From positions 2,108,001 to 2,172,000 of the forward strand of contig CP030277.1 in assembly GCA_003330885.1 (NCBI GenBank): a stretch of 64,000 nucleotides of DNA. The letters run 5' to 3'. Position 1 is the first letter of the stretch. Every line of letters begins with the position of its first letter. The notes beneath the pieces were generated by a model that saw only the letters and a program-made list of their open reading frames with translations, was not told where the DNA came from and did not search any database. A program made the translations under genes and the position numbers. Below, one piece after another: positions 8,233 through 18,259 of this stretch. This stretch comes from Rhodobiaceae bacterium (lineage in GTDB: Bacteria > Pseudomonadota > Alphaproteobacteria > Parvibaculales > Parvibaculaceae).

Positions 8233-9252
8233 TTGCAGAAATCAGTTCCTGAAGCGAGCGAGCTCATCAAGAAAGATTGGCTCAAAACTCTCGCCAAGTA
8301 CCGTGTGCCCAGTCACAGACGTAGCCTTTTTGAGCTGGGCGTCACGGCTCTTCCCTTCGTCGCCCTCTGGGGGGCTGCATGGTGGGCCTTATCTGTAAGC
8401 TATTGGCTGGCGTTTGGGCTCAGCATTGGTGCGGGCCTTTTTCTCCTCCGACTTTTCTTGATCCAGCATGATTGCGGTCATGGGGCCTTCTTCCGAACGA
8501 AGTGGGCCAATGACTGGGTCGGAAGAGCGCTTGGCGTCCTCACTCTCACGCCTTACGACGTTTGGGCACGCAGCCACACCATCCATCACGGAACATCCGG
8601 CAACCTTTCCAAACGCGGTACAGGTGATATCGATACACTGACAGTTCGCGAATTCCTGGCGCTCCCAAAGTGGCGACAGGTTTTGTATCGCCTATACAGA
8701 CACCCTCTGGTCATGTTCGGCGTGGGTCCAGCCTACATCTACTATGTCCGCAATCGGTTGCCGCTTGGGTTTATGCGTTCGGGACCTCGGTATTGGATAA
8801 GCGCCATGGGAACCAACGTGGTCACTGCATTGTTCGTTGCCCTTGCAATCTACGCAGTAGGTCTTGGTCCATTCCTCCTTGTTTACCTGCCGACCACTCT
8901 ATTGGCGGCCTCGGTAGGCATTTGGCTGTTCTATGTTCAACACCAGTTCGAAGATACGTTTTGGGCTGAGTCTGATGATTGGTCGCTCAATGATGCGGCG
9001 TTGACAGGCAGTTCACATTTCGACCTTCCGCCAGGATTCCGGTGGATCACCGCCAATATTGGTATGCATCATGTGCATCATTTCAGCAGCCGCATTCCAT
9101 ACTATCGCCTGCCAGCAGTGCTACGCGACTATCCGGAGTTAGCGAATGTGAGACGTCTTACATTCCGACAGAGCTTCGCCTGCCTTAAGCTTCGCCTATG
9201 GGATGAACAACAGCAGCGTTTGGTTCCGTTTTCGGCACTCAGGGCGACATAA
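8233..9252 (+). CDS. Membrane fatty acid desaturase
   Basis: A 339-residue integral membrane di-iron desaturase that introduces a double bond into acyl chains. The three histidine boxes are complete: H79-D-C-G-H83, H115-T-I-H-H119 and H279-H-V-H-H283, with four or so membrane segments between them. The third box sits in GMHHVHHFSSRIPYYRL, like Delta12/omega-type acyl-lipid desaturases. The start must be non-ATG, because the first in-frame ATG lies beyond the second His box. TTG at 8233 has GGGA seven bases upstream. There is no fused cytochrome b5, and regiospecificity cannot be read from sequence. Confidence 0.9.
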   Translation: MQKSVPEASELIKKDWLKTLAKYRVPSHRRSLFELGVTALPFVALWGAAWWALSVSYWLAFGLSIGAGLFLLRLFLIQHDCGHGAFFRTKWANDWVGRALGVLTLTPYDVWARSHTIHHGTSGNLSKRGTGDIDTLTVREFLALPKWRQVLYRLYRHPLVMFGVGPAYIYYVRNRLPLGFMRSGPRYWISAMGTNVVTALFVALAIYAVGLGPFLLVYLPTTLLAASVGIWLFYVQHQFEDTFWAESDDWSLNDAALTGSSHFDLPPGFRWITANIGMHHVHHFSSRIPYYRLPAVLRDYPELANVRRLTFRQSFACLKLRLWDEQQQRLVPFSALRAT

Positions 9253-9341
9253 ACCGGCGGCATTTCAGCACCCCCGCGCCTTACGCCATCAGGCATTCCG
9301 CTCTATCCTGATAACAGTTTGGACGTTATCGGGAGAAGGCA

Positions 9342-10025
9342 ATGGAAAAGAGCGGCATACTAGGTGTTCTGGTTTTACTGTGGGCTCTGCTGTCTCTCAA
9401 CGTGTCTGCCCAGGCGGGCAGCCTGTATGCCTACAGCCCGACAACACCCGTTCATGAAACCCCGGACGCAGACCAACCCACCCTTCACTCGCTTGCCTAT
9501 GGCGACCAGATAACGGTTTCAGATGACACCGTCACATCAACGCCTGGTGGATGGATCAAGGGCAAGATTGAAGCTGAGGCTACATGTATTGTGGGATACC
9601 TCCAGGCCGGCGCACTCCTCCCGCTTCCCGCACCCGACCTGTCACTAAGTGGTTTTCAGTCGTTGACCAGCCATCTACACGAAGTGGGGCCTGCCAAATT
9701 CGAGCGGCAAGAAGATGTCACCAAATTGACGCAACATTACGACCATGGCGTCACACTCAGCACCCGCATATTTCATACACCCTATGGCGACTTTGAAGAC
9801 CAGAGCCTACTGGTTTCAGACATCACAGTTGCTCAAGGCTTTCTCCTCGCCCGGTCCATCGTCAATCAGGATGGCGTGGAGTCTGAACACATGAACCGCC
9901 TCCCCAAAATCGAAGAGGACGAGCAAGGAGACGCCTATGTCCTGGATGACGGCTATTGGCAAATAATCTCTGTTAGAAAAACGCCTGATGGAGTCCTGAT
10001 CCAGTTTCCCGAGCGCGCTGACTAG
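9342..10025 (+). CDS. Secreted protein of unknown function with SH3-like N-terminal region
   Basis: A 227-residue protein with a clear signal peptide (residues 1-25, ending VSAQA). Residues about 26-95 have the strand pattern of bacterial SH3 domains (YAYSPTTPVHETPD ... LAYGDQITVSD ... GGWIKGKI ... GYLQAG). The C-terminal half, about 105-225, is not recognised. It has a good ribosome site (GGGAGAAGGCA) before the ATG. It lies between the desaturase and the alkaline phosphatase on the same strand, 150 nt from the latter. An envelope location is likely; function is unknown. Confidence 0.65.
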   Translation: MEKSGILGVLVLLWALLSLNVSAQAGSLYAYSPTTPVHETPDADQPTLHSLAYGDQITVSDDTVTSTPGGWIKGKIEAEATCIVGYLQAGALLPLPAPDLSLSGFQSLTSHLHEVGPAKFERQEDVTKLTQHYDHGVTLSTRIFHTPYGDFEDQSLLVSDITVAQGFLLARSIVNQDGVESEHMNRLPKIEEDEQGDAYVLDDGYWQIISVRKTPDGVLIQFPERAD

Positions 10026-10175
10026 GACACCCCTTCTTACGGAGGCACCGCATAGCGGCCCGAAATGCCTGGAAAAAAGGGGGTTTCCAAACTACCCTTA
10101 GTGCGTGGTTTCCTATCTCCAACAGACAAAAGCTGTTCCCTTCTTGTGTCTGAGCAAACAGGCTGTCTATCCATC

Positions 10176-11624
10176 ATGCAAAACCTATTCACCAAACGTC
10201 ACATTCTAGCCAGCTCAATATGCATTATTTGGGGGAGCGTCTTCAGCTCCATGGCTTCCGCCGAACCCGCATCGACAGCAACCCAAGAAACAACAGCGAT
10301 GGTGTCCGAAGCGACGTCTGCAAAAAATGTCATTCTGATTATTGGCGATGGCATGGACGATCATCAGATTACCATTGCCCGCAATTATCTGGCGGGGGTC
10401 AACGGACAGCTGACCCTCGATACAATGGCACGCAGAAGCATTGCTCAAGTCTTAACAGTCTCCAATATGCAGCCTGACCTGCCAGTCTATGTTGCAGACT
10501 CCGCCAACAGCGCCACCTCCATCGCGACGGGAACAGTGACAAGCCGCGGGCGTATTTCTACGACAGCAGGCTCGGACGAAGACCTCACAACCGTCGTCGA
10601 GCTGGCAACCAAAGCTGGATTGAGAACAGGCGTAGTGAGCACTGCAAGCGTCACGGATGCAACCGTCGCCGCCTTCTACGCCCATATCAGCCTACGCGTC
10701 TGCGAAAACCCAGGCATGATGCACGACGCCCTGCTTTTTGACCGCATCCCGATCGATTGCTCCCCAGACATGAAAGAGAATGGCGGCCTTGGCTCTATCT
10801 CTGAACAATTGGTGAGTTCAAACCTCGACCTTGCTCTTGGCGGTGGCGCAAAACATTTTGCGCCGAACATGGAGGGCGGAACCGACAGCGTAACCACAGC
10901 AGCCGAAGCAGCCGGCTTCCAAATCATCAGCAGCATCGACGAACTCAACTCCGCCTCTCCAGATACAAGATGGCTTGGCCTTTTTGGCCCCAGTACCTTG
11001 CCCACCAGACTTCAAGGTGAGGGCGGACGATCAGCGGAAAAGCCAGCGCCTTCATTTATGAACCGCGTTCACTGGAGTCAGGGACAGGTCACGCTTCCAG
11101 ACCCCATAGGCTGTGAGGAAAATCCTGAGTTCGAAGGCATCCCAAGTCTGAAACTAATGACAGACCGAGCGCTGGATCACCTAACCAATGACAATGGGTT
11201 CTTCTTGATGATCGAGTCCGCCTCAATCGACAAGCAATCACACCTGCGCAATGCATGTGGCAGCATTGGTGAGGTCGAACAATTGGAAGAAGCACTGCAG
11301 AGCGCGTTGGCGTTTGCAGACAAAAACCCTGGGACATTGATCATTGTAACCGCCGACCACGGCCAGGCCGCCCAACTCATTCCCAATGAGAGTCTGTTCG
11401 ACGCCTTCGGGCTTCCGGTCTATACCCCTGGCCACGTCATGCGAATAAAAACACCCGAAGGTGCTCTCATGGCAGTGAACTATGCAACCAACAGTTTCCT
11501 GTCAGAAGAGCACACCGGCGTGAGCGTGCCTGTCCTTACCAACAGCAAAGCCCCTTTCCCAACCATGGTCACACAGCCTGGGCTGTTTGAGATCATGGTC
11601 GACCACTTAGGCCTTACCGATTAA
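10176..11624 (+). CDS. Alkaline phosphatase, PhoA family
   Basis: A periplasmic or secreted metal-dependent phosphomonoesterase of the classical alkaline phosphatase family (482 residues from this start). Key parts are NVILIIGDGMDDHQ (first metal Asp), the nucleophile Ser109 in VADSANSATSIATG, the SIDKQSH metal-binding loop, TADHGQ near the C-terminus, and EHTGVSVPVL with the last metal His. The frame is open from 10065, but I prefer ATG 10176 because it begins a standard signal peptide (MQNLFTKRHILASS ... ASA). The upstream 37 codons lack signal-peptide character. Ribosome sites are weak for both. Confidence 0.88.
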   Translation: MQNLFTKRHILASSICIIWGSVFSSMASAEPASTATQETTAMVSEATSAKNVILIIGDGMDDHQITIARNYLAGVNGQLTLDTMARRSIAQVLTVSNMQPDLPVYVADSANSATSIATGTVTSRGRISTTAGSDEDLTTVVELATKAGLRTGVVSTASVTDATVAAFYAHISLRVCENPGMMHDALLFDRIPIDCSPDMKENGGLGSISEQLVSSNLDLALGGGAKHFAPNMEGGTDSVTTAAEAAGFQIISSIDELNSASPDTRWLGLFGPSTLPTRLQGEGGRSAEKPAPSFMNRVHWSQGQVTLPDPIGCEENPEFEGIPSLKLMTDRALDHLTNDNGFFLMIESASIDKQSHLRNACGSIGEVEQLEEALQSALAFADKNPGTLIIVTADHGQAAQLIPNESLFDAFGLPVYTPGHVMRIKTPEGALMAVNYATNSFLSEEHTGVSVPVLTNSKAPFPTMVTQPGLFEIMVDHLGLTD

Positions 11625-11654
11625 GCCAAGCCGACTGTAGCGGGGACAGCGCCT

Positions 11655-14600
11655 TTAGAACTGGTACCGGATGGCAGCTGTGATGGAATGTTCCTGATAA
11701 TCGGTCTGGAACTCCCCGTCATAGAGGAAGCGGATCGAGAACTGATCGTCCATCTCATAAGTGATGCCTGCCCCGGTGGCGTAGGAGAACTTATCCCGCT
11801 CTGTCGTCTGACTGATGAAGCTGCCACCTCCGACAACATTCCCGGTGATCGCCTCATTCGGATCAGCAAGCTCCTGCAGACCGCGCACATAGGCTTCAGG
11901 AATGAGCTTCGCCCCATCTTCAAGAACATGCGTGTAACGACCGCTGAGACCCAACACACCCCGCAGAGAGGTCAGGCTCTGACTGCCCACCGTTGTCGGC
12001 AGAATACCCGTCTCTGTGTAGCCATCAATCGAGACCTTGTTGTAACGCAGACCCACATGAGGAGAGAGATCCAAGGCACCTTCTGAGAACACTTTGCCCA
12101 CTTCCACCCGGCTCATGAACTGTGTGCCATCATAATTAGCCGTGTTCACACCACCAGCTGCCAAACGCCTGCTGTCATACTCATTCATGCCATAACCAAC
12201 AGTGGCATTCACATAGAAGTCTTGCGGACGGTAGGTGCCGTAAAGCAGCACCCCATAGCCTTCAATGTCCTGATTGCTGTTAGCGCCGGTCCCAATCTCA
12301 TCCACCTTGGTGTCTGAATAGAAGAGTGCAAGCCCCATGCGCAGATGCTCTGCAACGTCTCCATCCATCCCCAGAGAGACCGCATAGGTGTCAGACTCAA
12401 AACCGTTCACACCCGACGGGTCAAACTCTGCAAAGCTGGCCCCAGCCCGGCCCCAGAGTGCCCAGTTCCCGGCACCACCAAGGAACTGTTCACCAGCAGC
12501 CACGCCCGTCTGGCGCTCGCCGCTATCCACGACCGTAAACCCACCACCACTCAGCCGATCCATGATGAGATCAAGCACCATGTCCGTGGAGACCACTGTG
12601 CTTGATCCAGTCGACCCACTTTCCGAGGGAAGACTGTCCTGAACCAGCTTAGCCAACTGAGCTTCCTGCTGCTCTACAGGGAACTGCGCCAGGAACTGAA
12701 CAATGGGATTATCCGTTGGGGCATTATCGATGAACTCGTCAATGGCGTCCGCAATGACTTCTGCATTGGTGCGGCCACCCTGGTTCTCCGTGGCTGTGCG
12801 CGCCCGAAGTTCTCTCTTCGTGATGAGAAAGAGCTCACTATTGGTGCGCACTTCAGAGGTAAAGCTGAAGAGCACCGTGTTGTCATAGACCTTGGCACCG
12901 CCGACATTATTGTCGACAATCATGCCCCCTTCACTGCCATCAATACCGGCAATCTTGATGGCACCCCCATCAGTGAGCTCCACACCCCGCGTCACATCCG
13001 CATAGATCTCAGAGCCCGCATTAAACGTCACCGAGCCATCGCCACCATTCAGGTACCCCGCACTTGTGTCCGACGCCACCCCAACACGGAAACGACCACC
13101 CGCATTAAACGTCGTGTCGCCTGTCACACGGATCGTTGACCCCGCAGGAGCCTGCAATGTCCCACGAGATGTCCCCATGCCAGAGACATTCAATTGACGC
13201 GTATTCACAGCAAAAGTCGTAGAACTCGTCGACAGCGTCGCACCCGCATTCACATTGACTTGCGTTGGAGTGGAGTAAGAGTAGAGATTGATCGCCGTCT
13301 CATTTCCAAACCGAGTTGTTCCGCTGTTGAAATTCACCGTTCCGAACCGCGCAATCGCGAAGTTGCCCATAGGCGTTCCCTTGGTGATCTCCAACGTGTC
13401 GCTCTGGCCAAAATTTACCACATTGTCTGCGGCGGCATTCCCCACAATCGACGACAGAGCCCCATTGATGACATTGCCAGTGCCCGTAATTGTCACAGAA
13501 TTGCTGGGGCCGTTTACACGAACAGCATAGGTTCCATCGCCAATCGTCCCGCCATTATTTGTGATCTTAGATGCTAAACTGAACCCAGTAACAACCTGCC
13601 CGTTAATGGTCCCAGAGTTGGTAAGGGCGAAAGTCGGGACGACCATTCCAAATCCGCCAGGGCGCTTCCGCCCGCTTTCATCAACATTACCATTTACCGT
13701 TCCATCATTCACGATAGTGACTGCGGTAGCGTAACCTATACGAATTGCGGTATCTGTACCGGTGATCGTACCCGTAGAGGTGTTGGTAATATTCACCGTC
13801 GGACCATAGGCAAAGATGGCGCTCGCGCCATACCGCAATAGAACCATCGTGCCATCGCCATTTGCCTGAGTGATGGTGCCGGAATTGGTGACATTCGTGG
13901 TGGCCAGCGTGACCGAAGTTGCGCGAACCCCATAAGCAGCATCTCCGGTGACAGAAACGGTGCCCGTATTGTTCACATTCGTCGTATTGCCATACGTGAC
14001 GATACCAGCGCTATTGTCACCGGTAACCGTGATCGATCCGTTGTTGGTCGCCGTCGATGTCCCGCCAGTCCCAAAAGCGACCAGGCCCTGACTGCGATCA
14101 CCTGTCAGAGTGATGGTTCCATCATTGGTGGCATTCGCCGTGCCGCCCGCATACTTACCGCCCAGCATTGCACCTTTATCAAACGGATTAACAACGCTCG
14201 CTGTGGCGAAAACACCAATGGAACTTCCTTGACCGCTATCTATGATGGATGCGCCCATGCCATTTGTCGCCGTTGCTGTCCCATACGTGCTGGCAAAAAC
14301 GCCGATATCTTGACTGTAACCCCTATAGTACATTGCGTCGGGGACATTTGACTGAAGCGTAACCTGTCCCGTATTGCTCGCGGTGGCGGCACCAAGGAAA
14401 CTCAAGGCGGCAACAGCTGCCGCGCCATCATCACCGGTCACGTTGATCGTACCGGCATTTGAGGCATTACTGGTTCCCGCACCAGTGCTTCCTATAGAGA
14501 TCACACCAGCAGTCAGGTCTCCACCTACATTGATGGTTGCACCACTAGCGTTTGTTGCCGTCGCTGATCCGCCTGTTGTGCTTGTTTCGGCGTACACCCC

Positions 14601-15317
14601 ATGAGACTGGTCGCCCTGCGTCGTCACAGTCCCATAGTTTCGACTTACCGCAGCATTCGCGTTTGATGCCGCCACACCGTAGCTTTCGCGTGCCTGGGTC
14701 AGGATTGTGCCGCGGTTGATGGCAGTCGAGGTACCAGTCGTCGCCGAAACCTGAATGCCAGCGCTCTCTACTGCCGTTGTCGTGATGGAGCCTGTTGCGG
14801 TGTTCTCCGCCGACACGTCACCAGCCCCACCAATAATGTAGAGACCATTGTGACGGCCATAGGTCCCCATCCCTTCCGGGATTTCACCAGTCCGGATGGT
14901 CCCGCTATGCTGGATCGTCCCGCCACTACCGGTAATGAAAATCCCGGAATTTATTCGTTGCTGATTGATAGTGACGCCTGTCGAATCGAGATTGAAGGCA
15001 TCTGTTGCAATGATCGTTAGATCGTCGCCCACAAACGGCGCAATCGAGTTAGTGGCAGGGCCCACGCATGTGATCGTCGCGCCATTTGTAGTTCCAGGTG
15101 TGCAAATTGTCGCTGCGGAGGCCGGTCCGCCCAGCACCATAATCGAGCTAGACGAGAGGAGCGCCGCCGCAAAGAAACGCTTCAAACCCGTTGCAGTCGA
15201 CCGATCACCCGAGGGAGCAATCACAGTCGAGCTGTAATAGCTGTACGCGCTCTGATTAAGCCTTTCAGAAACGGTCTGCTTCTCAGTTGAACCGGTCGTG
15301 CCTTTGATCAAAGCCAT
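11655..15317 (-). CDS. Large autotransporter (type V secretion) with repetitive passenger
   Basis: A 1220-residue outer-membrane autotransporter. An extended, basic signal region of about 69 residues ends in ASA. The passenger, about 70-860, is Gly/Thr/Asn/Ser-rich and is built of many degenerate units ending in TGD or GGD (for example TITLTGDRSQGL and SITVTGDNSAGI), the typical pattern of a right-handed beta-helix. The C-terminal autotransporter barrel spans about 940-1220, starting near NWALWGRAGASF and ending in the aromatic residue F1220 (AAIRYQF). Adhesion or surface-layer roles are common for such proteins, but none can be assigned. The ribosome site is strong (GGGTGGGG). The gene is convergent with the phosphatase gene. 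Confidence 0.92.
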   Translation of the reverse strand: MALIKGTTGSTEKQTVSERLNQSAYSYYSSTVIAPSGDRSTATGLKRFFAAALLSSSSIMVLGGPASAATICTPGTTNGATITCVGPATNSIAPFVGDDLTIIATDAFNLDSTGVTINQQRINSGIFITGSGGTIQHSGTIRTGEIPEGMGTYGRHNGLYIIGGAGDVSAENTATGSITTTAVESAGIQVSATTGTSTAINRGTILTQARESYGVAASNANAAVSRNYGTVTTQGDQSHGVYAETSTTGGSATATNASGATINVGGDLTAGVISIGSTGAGTSNASNAGTINVTGDDGAAAVAALSFLGAATASNTGQVTLQSNVPDAMYYRGYSQDIGVFASTYGTATATNGMGASIIDSGQGSSIGVFATASVVNPFDKGAMLGGKYAGGTANATNDGTITLTGDRSQGLVAFGTGGTSTATNNGSITVTGDNSAGIVTYGNTTNVNNTGTVSVTGDAAYGVRATSVTLATTNVTNSGTITQANGDGTMVLLRYGASAIFAYGPTVNITNTSTGTITGTDTAIRIGYATAVTIVNDGTVNGNVDESGRKRPGGFGMVVPTFALTNSGTINGQVVTGFSLASKITNNGGTIGDGTYAVRVNGPSNSVTITGTGNVINGALSSIVGNAAADNVVNFGQSDTLEITKGTPMGNFAIARFGTVNFNSGTTRFGNETAINLYSYSTPTQVNVNAGATLSTSSTTFAVNTRQLNVSGMGTSRGTLQAPAGSTIRVTGDTTFNAGGRFRVGVASDTSAGYLNGGDGSVTFNAGSEIYADVTRGVELTDGGAIKIAGIDGSEGGMIVDNNVGGAKVYDNTVLFSFTSEVRTNSELFLITKRELRARTATENQGGRTNAEVIADAIDEFIDNAPTDNPIVQFLAQFPVEQQEAQLAKLVQDSLPSESGSTGSSTVVSTDMVLDLIMDRLSGGGFTVVDSGERQTGVAAGEQFLGGAGNWALWGRAGASFAEFDPSGVNGFESDTYAVSLGMDGDVAEHLRMGLALFYSDTKVDEIGTGANSNQDIEGYGVLLYGTYRPQDFYVNATVGYGMNEYDSRRLAAGGVNTANYDGTQFMSRVEVGKVFSEGALDLSPHVGLRYNKVSIDGYTETGILPTTVGSQSLTSLRGVLGLSGRYTHVLEDGAKLIPEAYVRGLQELADPNEAITGNVVGGGSFISQTTERDKFSYATGAGITYEMDDQFSIRFLYDGEFQTDYQEHSITAAIRYQF

Positions 15318-15518
15318 CTTCGTCGCCCCACCCTATTTGCCAACTGGCGATACAAAACTCAGCGCGAACAGCAGGATCAGTTCCTGCGCATCGCATTAAG
15401 AAATGAGTAAGGAATCCCGGCAAACCGGTCACTCACCCAAAAGGGTGAAAGATGAAAAAAACGGCTGATTTCTGCGGTTTGCAAACGTTACAAAATCAAA
15501 AAATCATCATGAACATGG

Positions 15519-16613
15519 TTAAGACGGGCGATCTGCCTCGTCCCAATCCTCAATTGTGATCATCGTTTGAAGATTCGGGTCCATAAGCCCTAATGCCATA
15601 GGGTTTTTCACGCCTGGTAGGGAAAACACATCAAACAGCTCGCGGATTTCACCCACGAGCCGTACCCAATGCACAACATCACCATTCCTTGTGTCGATAA
15701 CCTGCACGCCACACCAGGGGTCCGCGTCTCGCTTTTCCAGCTCACCATCAAGCTCAAGTCCGGAAAAACTCCCATCACGAGGGAGCGACATGCCAACAAA
15801 GGCAAAAGGCCCGTGGAATGCAAGGCCGCGCAGGAAGCCAGGCAGGAACGCAACCGTTTCCGTCGATCCATCTTCCTCGTTCACCACACACAGACGCCCA
15901 CGACCGGAATCGAGAACCCATAAGCGACCATCATGCATGCGCGGCGAATGCGGCATGGAAAGTTTCTGAGTGACGAATTCATTCGACTTCACGTCGATGA
16001 TGCACCCGCCTTCCGCGCGTCTGTCACGCCATCCGCTCACCACGTCGCTTTTACACACGGCTGTAACGTAGCGGGCTTCTCCCTCATGCATCGCCAGACC
16101 GTTGAGATGACAGCGGTCTTCAGGCGCAAGGCGGGAGATAAAGTGCGGCTTCCAAATCGGTTTGAAGCTGTGCGTGACACTCGGCGTCGCGAGGCAGGAA
16201 TACTTGGTGTTGACGAAAATAACGCGGCCGGACGTTTCAACCCCCACATCGTGGGCGTCGAGATCACCAGTAGTCTGGGCATTTCGCGGCACATAATTCG
16301 CGTCAAATCCATCCAGCTCTTGACCAGGCGCCAGAATGTTCTCCAGACGCCAAATCTGAAACTGATTGGCGAGCAGCAACCGGTCTCGCGTTGCCGCTAC
16401 GCCCATCGCCCGTGAAAAATGTCTTTCATGAAAGCTCAGAACACCGCCCGGCTGATGTCCAACCAGGTAAAGGCGTCCAGACTGATAGGAGGTCAGGCCA
16501 AAACTTACATTCTGATCCCTCAGCCAGTCAGCAAAACCTCCAGAACACGAAATCTGTGTACCCGGCTGCTCGTCTGACGCCTCAGCTGATGCTGTTTGCT
16601 GCTGTTCTTCCAT
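15519..16613 (-). CDS. TIGR03032 family protein
   Basis: A 364-residue protein of the TIGR03032 (DUF4915-like) group. Diagnostic blocks are FADWLRDQNVSFGLTSYQSGRLYLVG at the start, LDAHDVGVETSGRVIFVNTKYSCLA in the middle, CHLNGLAM, and the SPRMHDGRLWVLDSGRGRL segment. Repeated short strands suggest a beta-propeller-like fold. No signal peptide is seen. Family function is unknown; in other genomes members occur near glycosyltransferase and Tpr/2OG genes. Here it is divergent from a lipoprotein hydrolase and a putative 2OG oxygenase, which may be meaningful. Confidence 0.75.
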   Translation of the reverse strand: MEEQQQTASAEASDEQPGTQISCSGGFADWLRDQNVSFGLTSYQSGRLYLVGHQPGGVLSFHERHFSRAMGVAATRDRLLLANQFQIWRLENILAPGQELDGFDANYVPRNAQTTGDLDAHDVGVETSGRVIFVNTKYSCLATPSVTHSFKPIWKPHFISRLAPEDRCHLNGLAMHEGEARYVTAVCKSDVVSGWRDRRAEGGCIIDVKSNEFVTQKLSMPHSPRMHDGRLWVLDSGRGRLCVVNEEDGSTETVAFLPGFLRGLAFHGPFAFVGMSLPRDGSFSGLELDGELEKRDADPWCGVQVIDTRNGDVVHWVRLVGEIRELFDVFSLPGVKNPMALGLMDPNLQTMITIEDWDEADRPS

Positions 16614-16760
16614 CTGTATAGTCGCCGTCCCTATCGCTACTTACCTTGACCGAAAAACTCTATACATCATTGGGATGCAGCCTTGCGGCATTTATCAGCA
16701 GTTGGAAAATTCCTGAAAGACGGTCATCATCATCGTCTCAACGGGTATCGACTAAACAAA

Positions 16761-17618
16761 ATGAAACTGAAGTTAGCAACGTTTTTCTGGCCTTTGGCCG
16801 CGCTTGGCATGCTGAGCCTCAATGGCTGCAGTGCGCCTGACCTGAAAGCGCGCCAGCTGGGGGCCACATCAATCGTCCCTGCAACCTACGAAGAACTGAC
16901 ACTGGCAACACAGTCTTTTGACTTGCGCAGCTATGCCCCCAGAGACAGATCGCCGAGGCAAGAGCTACGCGTGTTCATCGAAGGGGATGGTTTTGCGTGG
17001 GAGAGACGAGACAGACCATCGCCCGATCCAACTCCCATCACACAAACGGTTTTATCGCTTGTCGCCGCCAGCAACCAACCCAACCTGATCTATTTGGCTC
17101 GTCCTTGCCAATTTGTCGGCGCAAGAAGCCGCAACTGCCAGGAAAGCCTCTGGACAAATGAGCGATATAGCGAAGCCGTTGTGTCGTCGCTTAACCAGGC
17201 TATTGACCATCTGATGACTGAGTACAAAGCCAAGCATCTTATTCTTATTGGGTATTCAGGCGGCGGCACTCTTGCCGCCCTGCTCGCCGCAAGACGGTCA
17301 GATGTGTCAGGGTTTGTGACGCTCGCCGCACCTTTGGATACCGCCGCGTTCTCTGAGTTCCACAATGTCTCCCCCATGACAGGCTCTCTGAATCCAATGG
17401 ATCAAGCCCACCTTCTCTCCCGCATTCCGCAAATTCATTTTGCAGGTGATAATGATGAAATCGTCCCGCTCCAGCTCGTTCTGACCTACCAACATGCGCT
17501 GGCAAACGATCAGTGTTCCATGATCATAACGGCATCGGCGGACCACTGGTCTGGCTGGACCGGCATTACCCCTAATCCTGCTGACATCACCCCAACCTGC
17601 AAGGCATACGAACAGTGA
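16761..17618 (+). CDS. Alpha/beta hydrolase lipoprotein
   Basis: A 285-residue probable lipoprotein with an alpha/beta-hydrolase fold. The N-terminus has a lipobox (LNGC near residue 22). The nucleophile elbow is GYSGGG with Ser166. An acidic residue follows in FAGDNDEIVP, and a likely catalytic His is H262 in ADHWSGW. I chose ATG 16761 over the TTG at 16683 because only this start gives a lipoprotein signal. Its stop codon overlaps the GTG start of the next gene by four bases, so translation is probably coupled. The substrate is unknown. Confidence 0.8.
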   Translation: MKLKLATFFWPLAALGMLSLNGCSAPDLKARQLGATSIVPATYEELTLATQSFDLRSYAPRDRSPRQELRVFIEGDGFAWERRDRPSPDPTPITQTVLSLVAASNQPNLIYLARPCQFVGARSRNCQESLWTNERYSEAVVSSLNQAIDHLMTEYKAKHLILIGYSGGGTLAALLAARRSDVSGFVTLAAPLDTAAFSEFHNVSPMTGSLNPMDQAHLLSRIPQIHFAGDNDEIVPLQLVLTYQHALANDQCSMIITASADHWSGWTGITPNPADITPTCKAYEQ

Positions 17619-18259
17619 CTGGTTCAAACGAAACCCAAAATACATTTGCGCCGGAAATGCTGTTCTCCGTGCCCATCTGGTTGCGCACAGTCGTCGACCA
17701 TGAGCGGATAAACAAAGATCTTCGGACAAAAATCGGCGCCCTTGAGGCAAGCGGGTCTTCGATCAAACGGTCAAATGTAGGGGGGTGGCATAGCGCCGCC
17801 GATTTGCACTTCAACGAAGACTTCGCAGAGATCAGACGCATCATTGGCACAGCGTGTGCTCAGTGCGCCGAGTCATTGGGGTTTGATTTTAATGGGTACC
17901 ATCTGAAATTTGCTGAAATGTGGGCAAACCGAAATGGTCCTGGCGCCTACAACCGCGCGCATATCCATCCAAATGCATTTCTATCGGGCGCATATTACGT
18001 CACTCTGCCGCCAGACGCAGGAGACATTGAGTTCTATGATCCGGTACGCGAGCGCGCAATGCAGGCACTTCCGTTGAAAAGCAGAAGCCTTCTGAACAGC
18101 CAGAGCGTTGAATATGAATGCGAAGAAGGAAGCTTGGTCATCTTTCCCGCCTGGCTTCAACACGCTGTCGCCGCAAACAATAGCAGCTCAGATAGAATCT
18201 CGATAAGCTTCAACATGTTCGTTGAAAAGACATCTCCAGAAACGCCCGGCACCACTTAA
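17615..18259 (+). CDS. Putative 2OG-Fe(II) oxygenase (TIGR02466 family)
   Basis: A 214-residue protein of the TIGR02466 putative 2-oxoglutarate/Fe(II) oxygenase family. Candidate iron ligands and 2OG-binding residues are H116 and H118 (NRAHIHPNAFLSG), H183 (PAWLQHAV) and R194 (SDRISISFN), on a jelly-roll pattern of short strands. The start is GTG at 17615, overlapping the upstream TGA as GTGA. Its stop overlaps the next ATG as TAATG. It is therefore the middle gene of a tight three-gene unit. Substrate is unknown; hydroxylation of a small molecule or protein is an inference from the fold. Confidence 0.8.
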   Translation: MTGSNETQNTFAPEMLFSVPIWLRTVVDHERINKDLRTKIGALEASGSSIKRSNVGGWHSAADLHFNEDFAEIRRIIGTACAQCAESLGFDFNGYHLKFAEMWANRNGPGAYNRAHIHPNAFLSGAYYVTLPPDAGDIEFYDPVRERAMQALPLKSRSLLNSQSVEYECEEGSLVIFPAWLQHAVAANNSSSDRISISFNMFVEKTSPETPGTT

